NCBI RefSeq assembly: GCF_018613895.1 | Contig: NZ_JAGGPH010000007.1 | Span: forward strand, 620,001 to 684,000 | Source of the DNA: Curtobacterium sp. ISL-83 | GTDB lineage: Bacteria > Actinomycetota > Actinomycetes > Actinomycetales > Microbacteriaceae | DNA: 64,000 nucleotides | Reading direction: 5' to 3' | Program-made: the position numbers and the translations under genes | In this document: positions 17,684 through 25,919 of the stretch, in pieces | Layout of the letters: each line of letters starts with the position of its first letter | Position numbering within the stretch: position 1 is the first letter of the stretch | The notes under the pieces: generated by a model | What the model saw: the letters and a program-made list of their open reading frames with translations, nothing else | The model's database searches: none | What the model was told of the DNA's origin: nothing

Positions 17684-17885
17684 GGCCCTCGACCCCAACA
17701 ACGCCGACCGGTACGCGTACCCTGGCGACGACCCGATCAACTCGAGCGATCCCGCCGGACGCAGCGTCGGATCCGATTCGGTCGACCTCGGATACCAAGC
17801 GTTCGACGCCTTCGGGATCGGCCACGCGGCCGCTCAAGGCGACGGTGAAGGCGTCGCCAAAGGCGCCGCGGGACTCCTCGTCGGT
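17684..17885 (+). pseudogene. RHS core end plus start of a lost toxin tip
   Basis: The frame reads LDPNNADRYAYPGDDPINSS followed by DPAGR, the typical RHS core closure, then SDSVDLGYQAFDAFGIGHAAAQGDGEGVAKGAAGLLVGT, the usual linker into a toxin domain. It is cut by the IS481-type sequence at about 17885. The sequence differs from the other RHS copies here (NPNN-type closure rather than DPIFAPDN), so it comes from a separate RHS lineage. Confidence 0.7.
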
Positions 17886-17888
17886 ACG

Positions 17889-18695
17889 CTAGTTGTGATG
17901 TCCAGGCAGGTTGTTGAGTCTGCTGATGGGTGGGCCTCCGATGGCGGAGTGGGTCCTGTGGTGATTGTAGAAGTGCAGCCAGCCCGGGAGCGCCCTTCGG
18001 CGTTCGGTCTCTGATCCGTAGAACCGCGCGTATGCCGAACCCTCACCGAGGGTGCGTTTGAACCGCTCGATCTTTCCGTTCGTCTGCGGCCGGTAAGGGC
18101 GGGTCTTCTTCGGTGTGATCCGGAGTCGATCGCAGGCGTCAGCCCAGGCGTCAGCCCAGGCGTCAGCCCAGGCGTGGGACTTGTAAGCGGAGCCGTTGTC
18201 GGAGAGCACGCGCTCGACTGTGACACCGCGATCGGCGAACCAGGCAACCGCTCGTTCCAGGACGCCGATCGCGGTGATCGCCTTCTCGTCGGCGTGGATC
18301 TCTGCCTAGGCGATGCGGGAGTCGTCATCGATGACGGTGTGCACGAATGCCAGACCCATCAGAGGGTCTCTGGTCGCCGATCGTGGTTTGTCTGGTGCCG
18401 CTGCCCGCTTCTTGTCGCCCTGCTGCTTCCCCACGAACCGCCAGCCACCACCGTCAGGAATGTTGCCGAACTTCGTCACGTCCACGTGGATCATCGCGCC
18501 GGGAGCGTTGTGTTCGTAACGCCGGATCGGTTCACCGGTGATCCGGTCGATGTGCGAGAGCCGGTTGATGCGACACCTCACCAGGACGGCGTGCACTGTT
18601 GACGCCGGCAGGCCGAGCTCGCCGCTGATTTGCACCGGCCCGAGGCGGCGCCGCCACCTCGCTTTCACGATCAGTTTCACCAGTTCAGGCGGCGC
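17889..18695 (-). pseudogene. IS481-family transposase, truncated and with nonsense codon
   Basis: A DDE transposase remnant. It begins abruptly at PPELVKLIVKARWRRRLGP and runs through LGLPASTVHAVLVR and VTKFGNIPDGGGWRFVG to the catalytic part IDDDSRIA. There a TAG (18306-18308 region) replaces the Tyr usual in this place. The same frame resumes at AEIHADEKAITAIGVLERAV, then SDNGSAYKSHAW and RPYRPQTNGKIERF and GWLHFYNHHRTHSAIGG. Near YKSHAW a 12-bp unit is expanded, adding about 8 residues (ADAW copies). The element is inactive through loss of its N-terminus, a stop and an insertion. Confidence 0.85.
18133..18175. repeat. 12-bp tandem repeat inside the transposase remnant
   Basis: Three exact copies of CAGGCGTCAGCC plus a partial fourth, giving repeated ADAW in the transposase frame. 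This is a slippage expansion; family members normally have one unit. Confidence 0.85.
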
Positions 18696-18699
18696 TCGG

Positions 18700-19060
18700 C
18701 TTAACGTATCGAACCCAGCAACGAGCAAGCGTCTATCAAGCGCTCGGCGCCTTCGCCGCTCGAGACCTTGCGCAGGCGAGAGATACCCTCGCCGCATTCG
18801 CCTCTCTGCCAAGACGGTTGCAGCGCCGCAGACAGGACCCAGCACGGCACAACGTCTTCGTTCTCCTATGGGCGGTAGAGCGGCTTTCGCTCATCCGCGG
18901 CGCAGCGAGCACAGCGCTTGCTACCCAAGAAACTGGCGCGCCCTCTACGCACACGTCGACTTGATCATCGCTACGGTGAACGCTGCGATGCTGTACTTAA
19001 CTGGCAACTTCACCGATAGCGTCGACCGGGCAAAGGTGTGCTGGCATCTCTCCCCGATGC
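18700..19060 (+). pseudogene. Possible frameshifted gene remnant
   Basis: Two overlapping plus-strand frames carry protein-like sequence. One has YQALGAFAARDLAQARDTL and later HNVFVLLWAVERLSLIRG. The other resumes with NWRALYAHVDLIIATVNAAM and LTGNFTDSVDRAKV. Joined by a frameshift near 18935, they could be one helical toxin or immunity fragment. I recognise no family. Confidence 0.25.
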
Positions 19061-19228
19061 GAAGACGCCGTGGAACCGCGTGCATCGGCGGAAACCTGCC
19101 GCTCGTTCTCAGGCCTGAAATCACCGCCGCGGACAGAGTCCCAGGAACCGGCGCCGAAGTCTGCATAAGGGCGGGCGTACGATCGACATCAACATCCCGA
19201 ACAAGCCCCCACAGAAAGTGCATATCAA

Positions 19229-19573
19229 ATGAGCCTCGAAGCTACAGAGCTCTACATACTGCGGGAGGCGAAAGGGGACTGGATATACGCTCGATACTTT
19301 TATGGTCCTTTTGTCTCACTTCCGCTCGCGACTCGGCACCTTGCCGCGCTCGGACTCGCGCAGAGCATGCTCGCGAGGAGGCTCCTAAGCGTCGGAGACC
19401 TGAATGAGGCAGGCTTCAATGCTTGGCCCATTTCTGTCGATGCAAGTTTGTTCAGGCTTGCCCGCACGTGGCCCAATGGCGCGGCCCAAGAACCCGGGCT
19501 TGGGGAAATTGGGTGGTTCGACATCACACCTGAAGGTGCAGCGATGCTCGAGCGCGAGATGCTGGCAGGTTGA
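19229..19573 (+). CDS. Hypothetical protein, 114 aa
   Basis: A small soluble protein starting at ATG 19229 with a weak GAAAG site. The sequence (YILREAKGDWIYARYFYGPF, then helices, ending WFDITPEGAAMLEREMLAG) is complex and non-repetitive, so it is likely real. It has no signal peptide or membrane segment. I do not recognise it. It sits between the transposase remnant and the silent RHS tip, in a stretch of orphan immunity-like genes, so an immunity role is possible. Codon use is less GC-rich than in the core genes. Confidence 0.5.
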   Translation: MSLEATELYILREAKGDWIYARYFYGPFVSLPLATRHLAALGLAQSMLARRLLSVGDLNEAGFNAWPISVDASLFRLARTWPNGAAQEPGLGEIGWFDITPEGAAMLEREMLAG

Positions 19574-19747
19574 CCTACCCAGTCTGGTACAACCCGAGCG
19601 CGTCGTCATCACCCCGCCCTCAAAGGGCAGCTTCACCTCCTATGACCCCAGGTGCGAACGAACTTTGCCTTCTTGCCGTCTTTCTGGGGTCGGGTGAGGC
19701 GCGCCGCTAGGACGGCGCCGCTCGTGCTCACCGAGTAGGGCGGTCAC

Positions 19748-19987
19748 ATGTCTAACGACTACGCCACCGCGTGGGACTTGCTCTTGGCAAGGCGATCGGC
19801 GCAGCACAGACTCGCTCTACCGGGAGCATTCACACATCGACCGCATGACGTTGACCAACGGCTGATGGCCGTCCAAATTACTGCGCTGCTGTCGATCGCG
19901 CAGGAGCTCTCCGACTTCCACCCTCAGAACGCCACGGTCATGGTCGACGGACAAGAGACGAACGGCTGGAGGCTGCCCGCAGTCTGA
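19748..19987 (+). CDS. Hypothetical protein, 79 aa
   Basis: A short soluble ORF at ATG 19748 with a GGGCGG site 4-9 bases before it. The sequence has a plausible helical pattern (VDQRLMAVQITALLSIAQEL) and ends NGWRLPAV. No family is recognised. It lies 170 bases before the break where RHS homology begins, so it may be a remnant of an earlier cassette. Existence is moderately supported; function is unknown. Confidence 0.4.
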   Translation: MSNDYATAWDLLLARRSAQHRLALPGAFTHRPHDVDQRLMAVQITALLSIAQELSDFHPQNATVMVDGQETNGWRLPAV

Positions 19988-20150
19988 ACGAGGGACGGGG
20001 TCGCGTCCAACGACAGCGTCAGTCAGGCGGAACCGCAGGTGGCGAGAGCGGCAACGCGACGACGACGTAGGCCGCCGCTATCACTCGCGGCACTTTGACC
20101 GCGGACGCGCAGTGTGTCCTGCGGTCTGACGAGCATCCCCCGGAACCGGG

Positions 20151-21110
20151 TCCGCAACCGCCGTGCAAGCCGATCGCACCTACACGCGGAACAACGCTGG
20201 CACGATCACCTCAGCTGCCGTCACCGGAGCGGCCGGCACGGAGACGCAGTGCTACTCCTACGACCAGCTTCAAGAGCTCACCGAAGCGTGGACACCGAAC
20301 AGCAGCAGCTGCGCGACCGCCCCCTCCAAGACAGCGCTCGGCGGCCCCGCCGCTTACTGGAACAGCTACACGTACGACACCGCAACCGGCAACCGCGCCG
20401 CCGTCACACAGCACGGGGTCGGCACTGCTGCGGACCAGAGCAGCACGTACTCGTACCCAGCCGCTGCGTCCACGAACCCGCACGGCGTGCAATCGGTAAC
20501 CGACAGCGCCTCCGGAACAGTCGACGCCTACGGGTACGACGCCGACGGAGACACGACCACGATGCCCGGCCAGACGTTGACCTATGACGCCGACGGACGA
20601 ATCGCCACCGTCACGAAAAATGGCAAGACCCAGTCTGACGTGTACGACGCCGACGGCACGCTCCTCGTGCAGACCGACCCGGACGCAGGGACGACGCTGT
20701 ACCTCGGGAACACCGAAGTGCACAAAGCAGCCGATGGCACCGTCACCGCCACCCGCACCTACTCCCTCGGCAGCACCGCCGTCGACGAACGCACCACCGA
20801 AGGTGGCAGCAACAAAGTCTTCTCGCTCGACACCGACATCGACGGAACCGCGGACCTCGAAGTCGGGGCCAGCGACCAGTCGATCACTCGACGATGGGTC
20901 GACCCGTTCGGCAGCGAACGCGGCACCGCAACGGCATGGTCGTCACCGCACGGGTTCCTCAACAAGAGCGAATCCGCACTGACTGGACTCGCGCAGCTCG
21001 GAGCACGCGCCTACGACGCGACCCTCGGCCGGTTCCTCTCCGTCGACCCAATCTTCGCGCCAGACAATCCCCAGCAAGACAACGGATACAGCTATAGCGC
21101 GAACAACCCG
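20151..21110 (+). repeat. RHS core duplication, copy in the silent tip
   Basis: The second copy of the 960-bp block described at 12844-13803. Upstream of about 20141 the similarity stops abruptly. Confidence 0.9.
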
Positions 21111-21920
21111 ATCACGAACGCAGACCCGTCGGGCGCTTGCTATCTTGCAGTCGGGGACTCGATTGACTTCCACACCAACTGCTCCGGCGGTACGCAGCAC
21201 ATCACTTCGCACGGGAACATCTCCGCGCCTGGCGTGTATGGAGGTCCTCCTAAGGCAGCAGCATCAGGAGGTAAAGCACACAGCGCGCCGTGGGCATATG
21301 TTTCGCCGCATGTACGGATCGGCAAGGCCAATCCCTACTGGAAGCAACTTCGCTCACTATACAACAGTGAAGCAAAATATAACAACGAAGGCAAGGGTGG
21401 GGTCACTTCTTTCGAACAGGAACTTGCGACGCTGCAAGATGTGTGCGTCTCCCACCGAAAGCAATGCGGGGCACTGGCAGGCCAGCTCGGGGATGCAATG
21501 GTCCCTCTCAAGGAATTGAACCACGGGAACGAAATTGATGGCGCTCTTTCCGCCGGCGGCCTGTGGTACATCTACAAGAGCGGTGCAGCTCAGGTAGAGG
21601 CTGACAGGGAAGGCGTTACCAACATCTACCGAGTTGTGGACGACGGGGAGGCTGCTGATATCGCGAGGCAGAACGGTTTCCGGAATGACTATGAGAAGGG
21701 ATCGGCGGAGTCGAAGTATTTCACAACCGCTGAGGGTGCTCAGAGCTACTTGGGCAAGGTTCAGCAGTGGAATGATGCTATGATCGTCAGGACAACGATC
21801 CCGAACTCGTTGTTGAGCCGAAGTGTAGGGCCCGCTGTTGACGGCGGAATTCCAACCATCATGGTAAGCGAAAGCGACCTATGGATGCTCGGCGCACCAG
21901 AATTCATGGAGCACGAATGA
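20163..21920 (+). CDS. Orphan RHS tip with a distinct C-terminal toxin domain
   Basis: 585 residues corresponding only to the C-terminal end of an RHS protein. It has no signal peptide, no N-terminal domain and no ribosome site at the first possible start, so it is probably a silent cassette. Residues 1-316 nearly equal the end of the full RHS protein, through GARAYDATLGRFLSVDP. The tip from about residue 330 is unrelated to the NucB tip: a helical linker, then IYRVVDDGEAADIARQNGF-R, ESKYFTTAEGAQSYLG and IVRTTIPNSLLS. The YR, the KYF-T and the later acidic residues recall ADP-ribosyltransferase-fold toxins, but this is weak. The downstream gene overlaps its stop by 4 bases, as an immunity gene would. 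Confidence 0.8.
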   Translation: MQADRTYTRNNAGTITSAAVTGAAGTETQCYSYDQLQELTEAWTPNSSSCATAPSKTALGGPAAYWNSYTYDTATGNRAAVTQHGVGTAADQSSTYSYPAAASTNPHGVQSVTDSASGTVDAYGYDADGDTTTMPGQTLTYDADGRIATVTKNGKTQSDVYDADGTLLVQTDPDAGTTLYLGNTEVHKAADGTVTATRTYSLGSTAVDERTTEGGSNKVFSLDTDIDGTADLEVGASDQSITRRWVDPFGSERGTATAWSSPHGFLNKSESALTGLAQLGARAYDATLGRFLSVDPIFAPDNPQQDNGYSYSANNPITNADPSGACYLAVGDSIDFHTNCSGGTQHITSHGNISAPGVYGGPPKAAASGGKAHSAPWAYVSPHVRIGKANPYWKQLRSLYNSEAKYNNEGKGGVTSFEQELATLQDVCVSHRKQCGALAGQLGDAMVPLKELNHGNEIDGALSAGGLWYIYKSGAAQVEADREGVTNIYRVVDDGEAADIARQNGFRNDYEKGSAESKYFTTAEGAQSYLGKVQQWNDAMIVRTTIPNSLLSRSVGPAVDGGIPTIMVSESDLWMLGAPEFMEHE

Positions 21921-22300
21921 ACGAGCCCGAAGTGTCTGCGGTTGCGCGAGTGCAAATCGCTTTCCGTCCTTTCCGAGGGACGAACCTGCCGCGGCCGACC
22001 GCACCCCGTGGGACAGAAGAACATCCGTGGGTGCGGTGCATCTATCGGTCCGAAGGGGGCGCGACCGATGTGCAGTTGATGACGGGGGCGGCTCAGCTTG
22101 ATCCGTATGTGCTGTACGAGGTCGATGCGGTCTTTTTAAACTCGGAGTTCGCGCTTGCCCATATTCGCGAGGGTGAGAGCTTTGATGTTCCATCATCGGG
22201 ATCCCCGCTTGGCCTCGGCAAAATGCTGCGTTGGGTGAGGGGCTATGCAACCGGGGTTCAGGCTGTCGGCGATGCCCGTGCGCTCTTCGGTGATCGCTGA
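21917..22300 (+). CDS. Putative immunity protein of the orphan RHS tip
   Basis: 127 residues starting at ATG 21917, which overlaps the toxin stop (ATGA) and has GGAG upstream, so it is translationally coupled. The sequence starts MNEPEVSAVARVQIAFRPFR, then GTEEHPWVRCIYRSEGGATD and a C-terminal FALAHIREGESFDV. It has no signal or membrane segment and no family I recognise. Position makes it the probable cognate immunity protein of the unassigned toxin domain. If the toxin cassette is silent, this gene may be expressed only after a cassette switch. Confidence 0.65.
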   Translation: MNEPEVSAVARVQIAFRPFRGTNLPRPTAPRGTEEHPWVRCIYRSEGGATDVQLMTGAAQLDPYVLYEVDAVFLNSEFALAHIREGESFDVPSSGSPLGLGKMLRWVRGYATGVQAVGDARALFGDR

Positions 22301-22468
22301 GGGCCACAGGGGCATGCGTCGATTCCAAGCCATCAGCATCGCCGGCTGCGCGAATTGTCGCATTGGACACGCGGGCAGCGAGCGTCCTCGATCGGGTGCG
22401 TCCACTCTTCGGCCCACGGCGTCGCAGCAGGGCACTAGCGGTTCGGCAGCCATCATCGATAGCAACCC

Positions 22469-22780
22469 ATGGATTTGACTACCATTTATTCATCCTCGAC
22501 GGTGGCGCGACCGGGAATCTCCGGCAAACGTTTCTCGGGGCGTACAGCGCCACTGCGCGCGTCGCAAAGGTCGACGCCAAGACGCGACAGGCGACAGGCG
22601 ACAATCCACTTCTCCGGCCACAACGCTTCAACAATCCAGTCCGCGACCCGCCCACCGATTATCGAGTGCACTCCGTTTTGGGAGCACTACATCGGTGAGC
22701 AGGTGAATGGTGTTTCCACAAGTGGTCCGCTGTCGGAAACGGATCAAACCTTCGAATGGGATGAGAAGGTGTCATATTGA
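22469..22780 (+). pseudogene. Possible toxin-tip remnant before the lipoprotein gene
   Basis: A 103-residue frame whose final 35 residues look protein-like (CTPFWEHYIGEQVNGVSTSG to FEWDEKVSY) while the first part does not. Its stop overlaps the TTG start of the next gene by 4 bases. That is the arrangement of a toxin end followed by its immunity gene, so I read it as the decayed end of a lost toxin. The rest of 22301-22776 shows no clear coding. Confidence 0.35.
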
Positions 22781-23211
22781 AGCGGCGAGTTGCCGTGATG
22801 GCACTTCTTGCTGCGGCTGCACTAACACTGTCGGGGTGCTCGTCAAAGGTACAGCCGCCAAGCCTGTCGACCGTAACGGGGAAGTGGACCGGAGACGGTG
22901 GCGCTAGTTTACAAGTTGAATCGGACGGCACGATCAGTGCGGGGCGGCTCCCTCGCAATGTTGTTGACGCCTCTCAGCGCACTTCGAGAGGCACGGAAGA
23001 AGTGGAGGGCAAGCTCATCGTACCGAACGGCGACAACGCCTCGAGTTCGTACTATCCGACCGTCCTCGTGATCATCAACGAGGCTCCCAATCATCCGAGG
23101 GGCCTGTCTCTCAGTGCGGAATATCATCCAGGCAGTCCCGCAGGGCTCATTTTCCCGCAGGGAGATATTGAATCTGGCAGCACGTTCACCATGAAGAACG
23201 TGAACGGCTGA
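22777..23211 (+). CDS. Small lipoprotein, immunity-like
   Basis: 144 residues starting at TTG 22777 with AGAAGG 8 bases before. The N-terminus is a classical lipoprotein signal: KRR, a hydrophobic run, then LSGC with lipidated Cys21. The mature part begins SSKVQPPSLSTVTGKWTGDG, continues with SLQVESDGTISAGRLPRN and contains LVIINEAPNHPRGLSLSAEY. This pattern (a weight-reading GKWTGDGGASL strand motif) resembles small beta-barrel lipoproteins. Surface lipoproteins can be immunity factors against toxins acting at the envelope. No intact toxin partner is visible. Codon use is AT-richer than in neighbouring core genes. Confidence 0.65.
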   Translation: MKRRVAVMALLAAAALTLSGCSSKVQPPSLSTVTGKWTGDGGASLQVESDGTISAGRLPRNVVDASQRTSRGTEEVEGKLIVPNGDNASSSYYPTVLVIINEAPNHPRGLSLSAEYHPGSPAGLIFPQGDIESGSTFTMKNVNG

Positions 23212-23336
23212 TCCGGAGATCCCCCGATCCTTGGCGCGGGCACAACGATCGAAGGCAATGCGGGTGACTCGCTACAGCAAAAGAACTTTTACCGTAGCCC
23301 CGGGCCACTGAACGGAGCGTATCGTCGCCGCAAGAT

Positions 23337-24297
23337 ACTTACACGCGCGCGGTCTCCGGGTGCGTCGCCGGGGACCTACCCGCCGGCGTCACGACCACGT
23401 TCCCGCTTCGACGCAGGGGTTCGGCGCGACGACAGTACGACCGGCAACCGCACGGCGGTGACGGAGCACGGCATCGGCGGTGCTGACGACGTGACCTCGA
23501 CCTCCTCGTACCCGGAAGCAGGGACACCGAACCCGCACGCCGTGCAGTCCGTCACCGACAGCGCCGTGGGGAGGGTCGGCGCCTTCGGGTACGACGCCGA
23601 CGGGAACACCACGACCACGCCGGGGCGGACGCTCACCTACGACGCCCTGGGGAGGGTCGCGACCGTCACGAAGGACGGGGCGACGGAGACGGACGTCCAC
23701 GACGCCGACGGCGCGCTCCTCGTGCAGGCGGACCCGAACACCGGCACCACCCTGTTCCTCGGGAACACCGAGGTCCACAAGGCCACGGACGGCACCGTCA
23801 CCGCGACGCGCACGTACGTGCTCGACGGAATCGTCGTCGACGAGCGGACCACGACCGGTGGGAGCAACAAGGTGTTCGCGCTCGACACCGACGTGGACGG
23901 TACGGCGGACCTGGAGATCGGAGCGACCGACAAGTCGGTCACGCGTCGGTGGTTCGATCCGTTCGGGAACGCTCGGGGGACGGTGCCGGTCTGGTCGTCC
24001 CCGCACGGGTTCCGGAACGCCGGCGGGTCGGCGGGGACCGGGCTCGTGCAGCTCGGTGGGCGGGAGTACGACCCGACACTCGGTCGGTTCCTGTCCGCTG
24101 TGGCCTGTCCGGCTGGCGGCCCGCTGCTCGCCAACGGCTACAGCTTCCGCGCGAACGACCCCGTCACCGACACGGACCCGGAGGGCGCGTGCACCGACGG
24201 CCAGGTCGACCGCGCCACGACGCCGGACCACGAGGCGCCGCTCGGCAGCGTCTCAGCGGCTCAACCGTCAGGCGTCCCGCACCAGCCCCTTCCCTGA
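23337..24297 (+). pseudogene. Third RHS tip, internally deleted and without toxin
   Basis: RHS sequence more divergent than the other copies. It opens with YTRAVSGCVAGDLPAGVTTT, matching YTEAVTGYDAGNQPTGATTT of the full gene. Near 23425 it jumps from the QGFGA position to TGNRTAVTEHG, dropping roughly 170 codons with a frame change. The frame from 23458 then runs to the core closure GREYDPTLGRFLSAVACP and NPVT-type end, and stops after 36 unrelated residues with no toxin domain. No ribosome site or N-terminus is present. It marks the right edge of the RHS locus. Confidence 0.8.
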
Positions 24298-24879
24298 GCG
24301 GGACGGCGACGTCGTTCGGCTGGCGGGGAACGACGTCGCGAGCAGGTCGAACGCGGCGGAGATGCACGTGGAGAGGTCAGCGACCGGCGATGCGATCCAC
24401 CGGCCGGCGGCGTGGTGGAACGCGGTCCAGCACACGGAGCCGATGAGGTCAGCTGCGTCCCGTGATTCCCCCCGCTCGTGGAGCGCGTTCGCCAGCGCGC
24501 TCGCCATGGCCGCGCCCTTGGCCAGGTCCCGCTCGAGCAGTGCGGGTGTGTGCGCGATGATCCGCAGCCGTGTCACTCCTGCGTCGCGGTTGTCCTCCAG
24601 GAGGTGAGCGGAGTCGAGGAACGCGTGCTGGAGCGCCTCCACCGGTGCGGTGCCGTCCGGCTGAGCCAGGACTGAGGCCACGAGCGCGTCGCGGAGGGTT
24701 TCCTGGCCGTCGAACAGCACTTCCCGCTTGTCGGGGAAGTGCCGGAAGAAGGTCCGGTCGTTCACCCCGGCCCGCTCCGCGATGTCCGCCGTGGTCGTCG
24801 CGTCGTACCCGCGCTCCGTGTAGAGCTCGAGCGCGGCCTGCTGTAATCGCTGCCGCGCTGCGGCTCCACTCCTCGGCAC
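24268..24879 (-). CDS. TetR-family transcriptional regulator
   Basis: 203 residues from GTG 24879 (the frame is open further up, but upstream codons look non-coding). The N-terminal helix-turn-helix is RQRLQQAALELYTERGYDAT-TTADIAERAGVNDRTFFRHFPDKREVLF, a standard TetR DNA-binding domain with the AGVNDRTFFRHF recognition segment. The C-terminal half is helical and would bind a ligand. It is divergent from the SDR gene at 24982 across about 100 bases that contain a GTTGCGCC/GGCACAAC dyad, so it probably represses that gene and itself. Its 3' end overlaps the RHS pseudogene end by 30 bases. Confidence 0.85.
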   Translation of the reverse strand: MPRSGAAARQRLQQAALELYTERGYDATTTADIAERAGVNDRTFFRHFPDKREVLFDGQETLRDALVASVLAQPDGTAPVEALQHAFLDSAHLLEDNRDAGVTRLRIIAHTPALLERDLAKGAAMASALANALHERGESRDAADLIGSVCWTAFHHAAGRWIASPVADLSTCISAAFDLLATSFPASRTTSPSRSGKGLVRDA

Positions 24880-24906
24880 GTGCCCAGGGTACGGGTACCT
24901 CGCACT

Positions 24907-24952
24907 GTTGCGCCCGGATCTGGCACAACGTAGTGTCAGTTTCTGGCGCAAC
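24907..24952. promoter_or_regulatory. Candidate TetR operator between the regulator and SDR genes
   Basis: GTTGCGCC (24907-24914) pairs across a 7-base gap with GGCACAAC (24922-24929). A further half-site GGCGCAAC lies at 24945-24952; the element TCTGGCRCAAC occurs twice in direct order. The position midway between divergent genes fits an operator. Confidence 0.5.
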
Positions 24953-24981
24953 GGCGTCGGTCACCGAAGGAGCAACCTGTC

Positions 24982-25878
24982 ATGCACGTGTTCGTCACCG
25001 GGGGGACCGGCCAGACTGGTCCCGCGATCATCCGCGAGCTGCTCGCCGCGGGCCACACCATCAGCGCACTGGCTCGATCCGACCGCGCGACAGGGACCCT
25101 GGAGGGCCTCGGTGCCGTCGCGGTACCCGGGTCGTTGGAGGACCTGGACGCGCTCGCCTCGGCCGCGCACGCGGCCGACGGTGTCGTGCACATGGCGTAC
25201 GGCGGTGACTACGCCGACCCAGAGGGGATGATCCGCCGTGAGGTGAACGCGATCACCGCGATGGGTACGGCGCTCGAGGGCTCGCAGAAGCCGTTCGTGG
25301 TCACGTCGGGCACCCTGGTCCTGCCGCACGGTCGAACGGCGTCCGAGGACGGCGAACCGGACCGGGCCGGGCCGGCCGCCGCTCGACTCGCGGGTGAGGA
25401 CGCCTGCCTCGCCTTCGCCGAACGGGGTGTGTGCGCCGTGGTCCTGCGCCTCGCACCGACCGTGCACGGCCCGCGCGACCACGGCTTCATCCCCATGCTC
25501 ATCGCGACGGCGCGGGAGAAGGGCGTCTCGGCTTACGTCGGCGACGGCGCCAACCGATGGCCCGCGGTGCACCGCGACGACGCCGCACAGCTGTACCGGC
25601 TCGCCGTCGAGGGCGCGCCGGCCGGGAGCATCCTGCACGCGGTCGCCGAGAACGTCAGGTTCGTCGACATCGCCACGACCATCGCAGAGCGCCTCGGGGT
25701 CCGCACGACGTCCGTGACGCCGGAGCAGGCGTCGACGCACTTCGTGAGTCCGTTCATGGGACTGCTCTACGGCGCGGACGCCCCCGCGTCGAGCAACCGC
25801 ACGCAGGGACTCCTGGGTTGGACCCCCACCCACAACGGGCTGCTCGACGACCTAGCGAACGGCGACTACCTCCGGTGA
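24982..25878 (+). CDS. NAD(P)-binding SDR/NmrA-like oxidoreductase
   Basis: 298 residues, atypical/extended short-chain dehydrogenase. The N-terminal Rossmann motif is VTGGTGQTGPAI (TGxxGxxG type). It is followed by VVHMAYGGDY, VTSGTLVLPHG and RLAPTVHGPRDHGFIP, the substrate-domain pattern of nucleotide-sugar-epimerase-like or NmrA-like enzymes. The catalytic Tyr of classical SDRs is not in its usual YxxxK form, so the reaction is uncertain; many such proteins act on quinones or aldehydes. The start ATG 24982 follows GGAG. The divergent TetR gene suggests induction by a small molecule. Confidence 0.85.
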   Translation: MHVFVTGGTGQTGPAIIRELLAAGHTISALARSDRATGTLEGLGAVAVPGSLEDLDALASAAHAADGVVHMAYGGDYADPEGMIRREVNAITAMGTALEGSQKPFVVTSGTLVLPHGRTASEDGEPDRAGPAAARLAGEDACLAFAERGVCAVVLRLAPTVHGPRDHGFIPMLIATAREKGVSAYVGDGANRWPAVHRDDAAQLYRLAVEGAPAGSILHAVAENVRFVDIATTIAERLGVRTTSVTPEQASTHFVSPFMGLLYGADAPASSNRTQGLLGWTPTHNGLLDDLANGDYLR

Positions 25879-25919
25879 CCGACCGTCGCCAGCTCGAGAC
25901 GGTAGCGTGACCGCTCCGC

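Larger units (their letters stand above)
17886..18695 (-). mobile_element. Decayed IS481-type insertion sequence
   Basis: The remains of an insertion sequence disrupt an RHS tip. The C-terminal end of the transposase lies next to the RHS break. The N-terminal helix-turn-helix part and that end of the element are missing. I could not identify matching terminal inverted repeats, so the ends are approximate. Confidence 0.7.

Noticed and set aside
18133-18175. Regular short repeats that could suggest CRISPR
   Set aside because: The 12-bp units are directly tandem without spacers and lie in a transposase frame.
22301-22468. A gene between the 127-aa immunity gene and the lipoprotein
   Set aside because: Short frames only, with no ribosome site or protein-like sequence.
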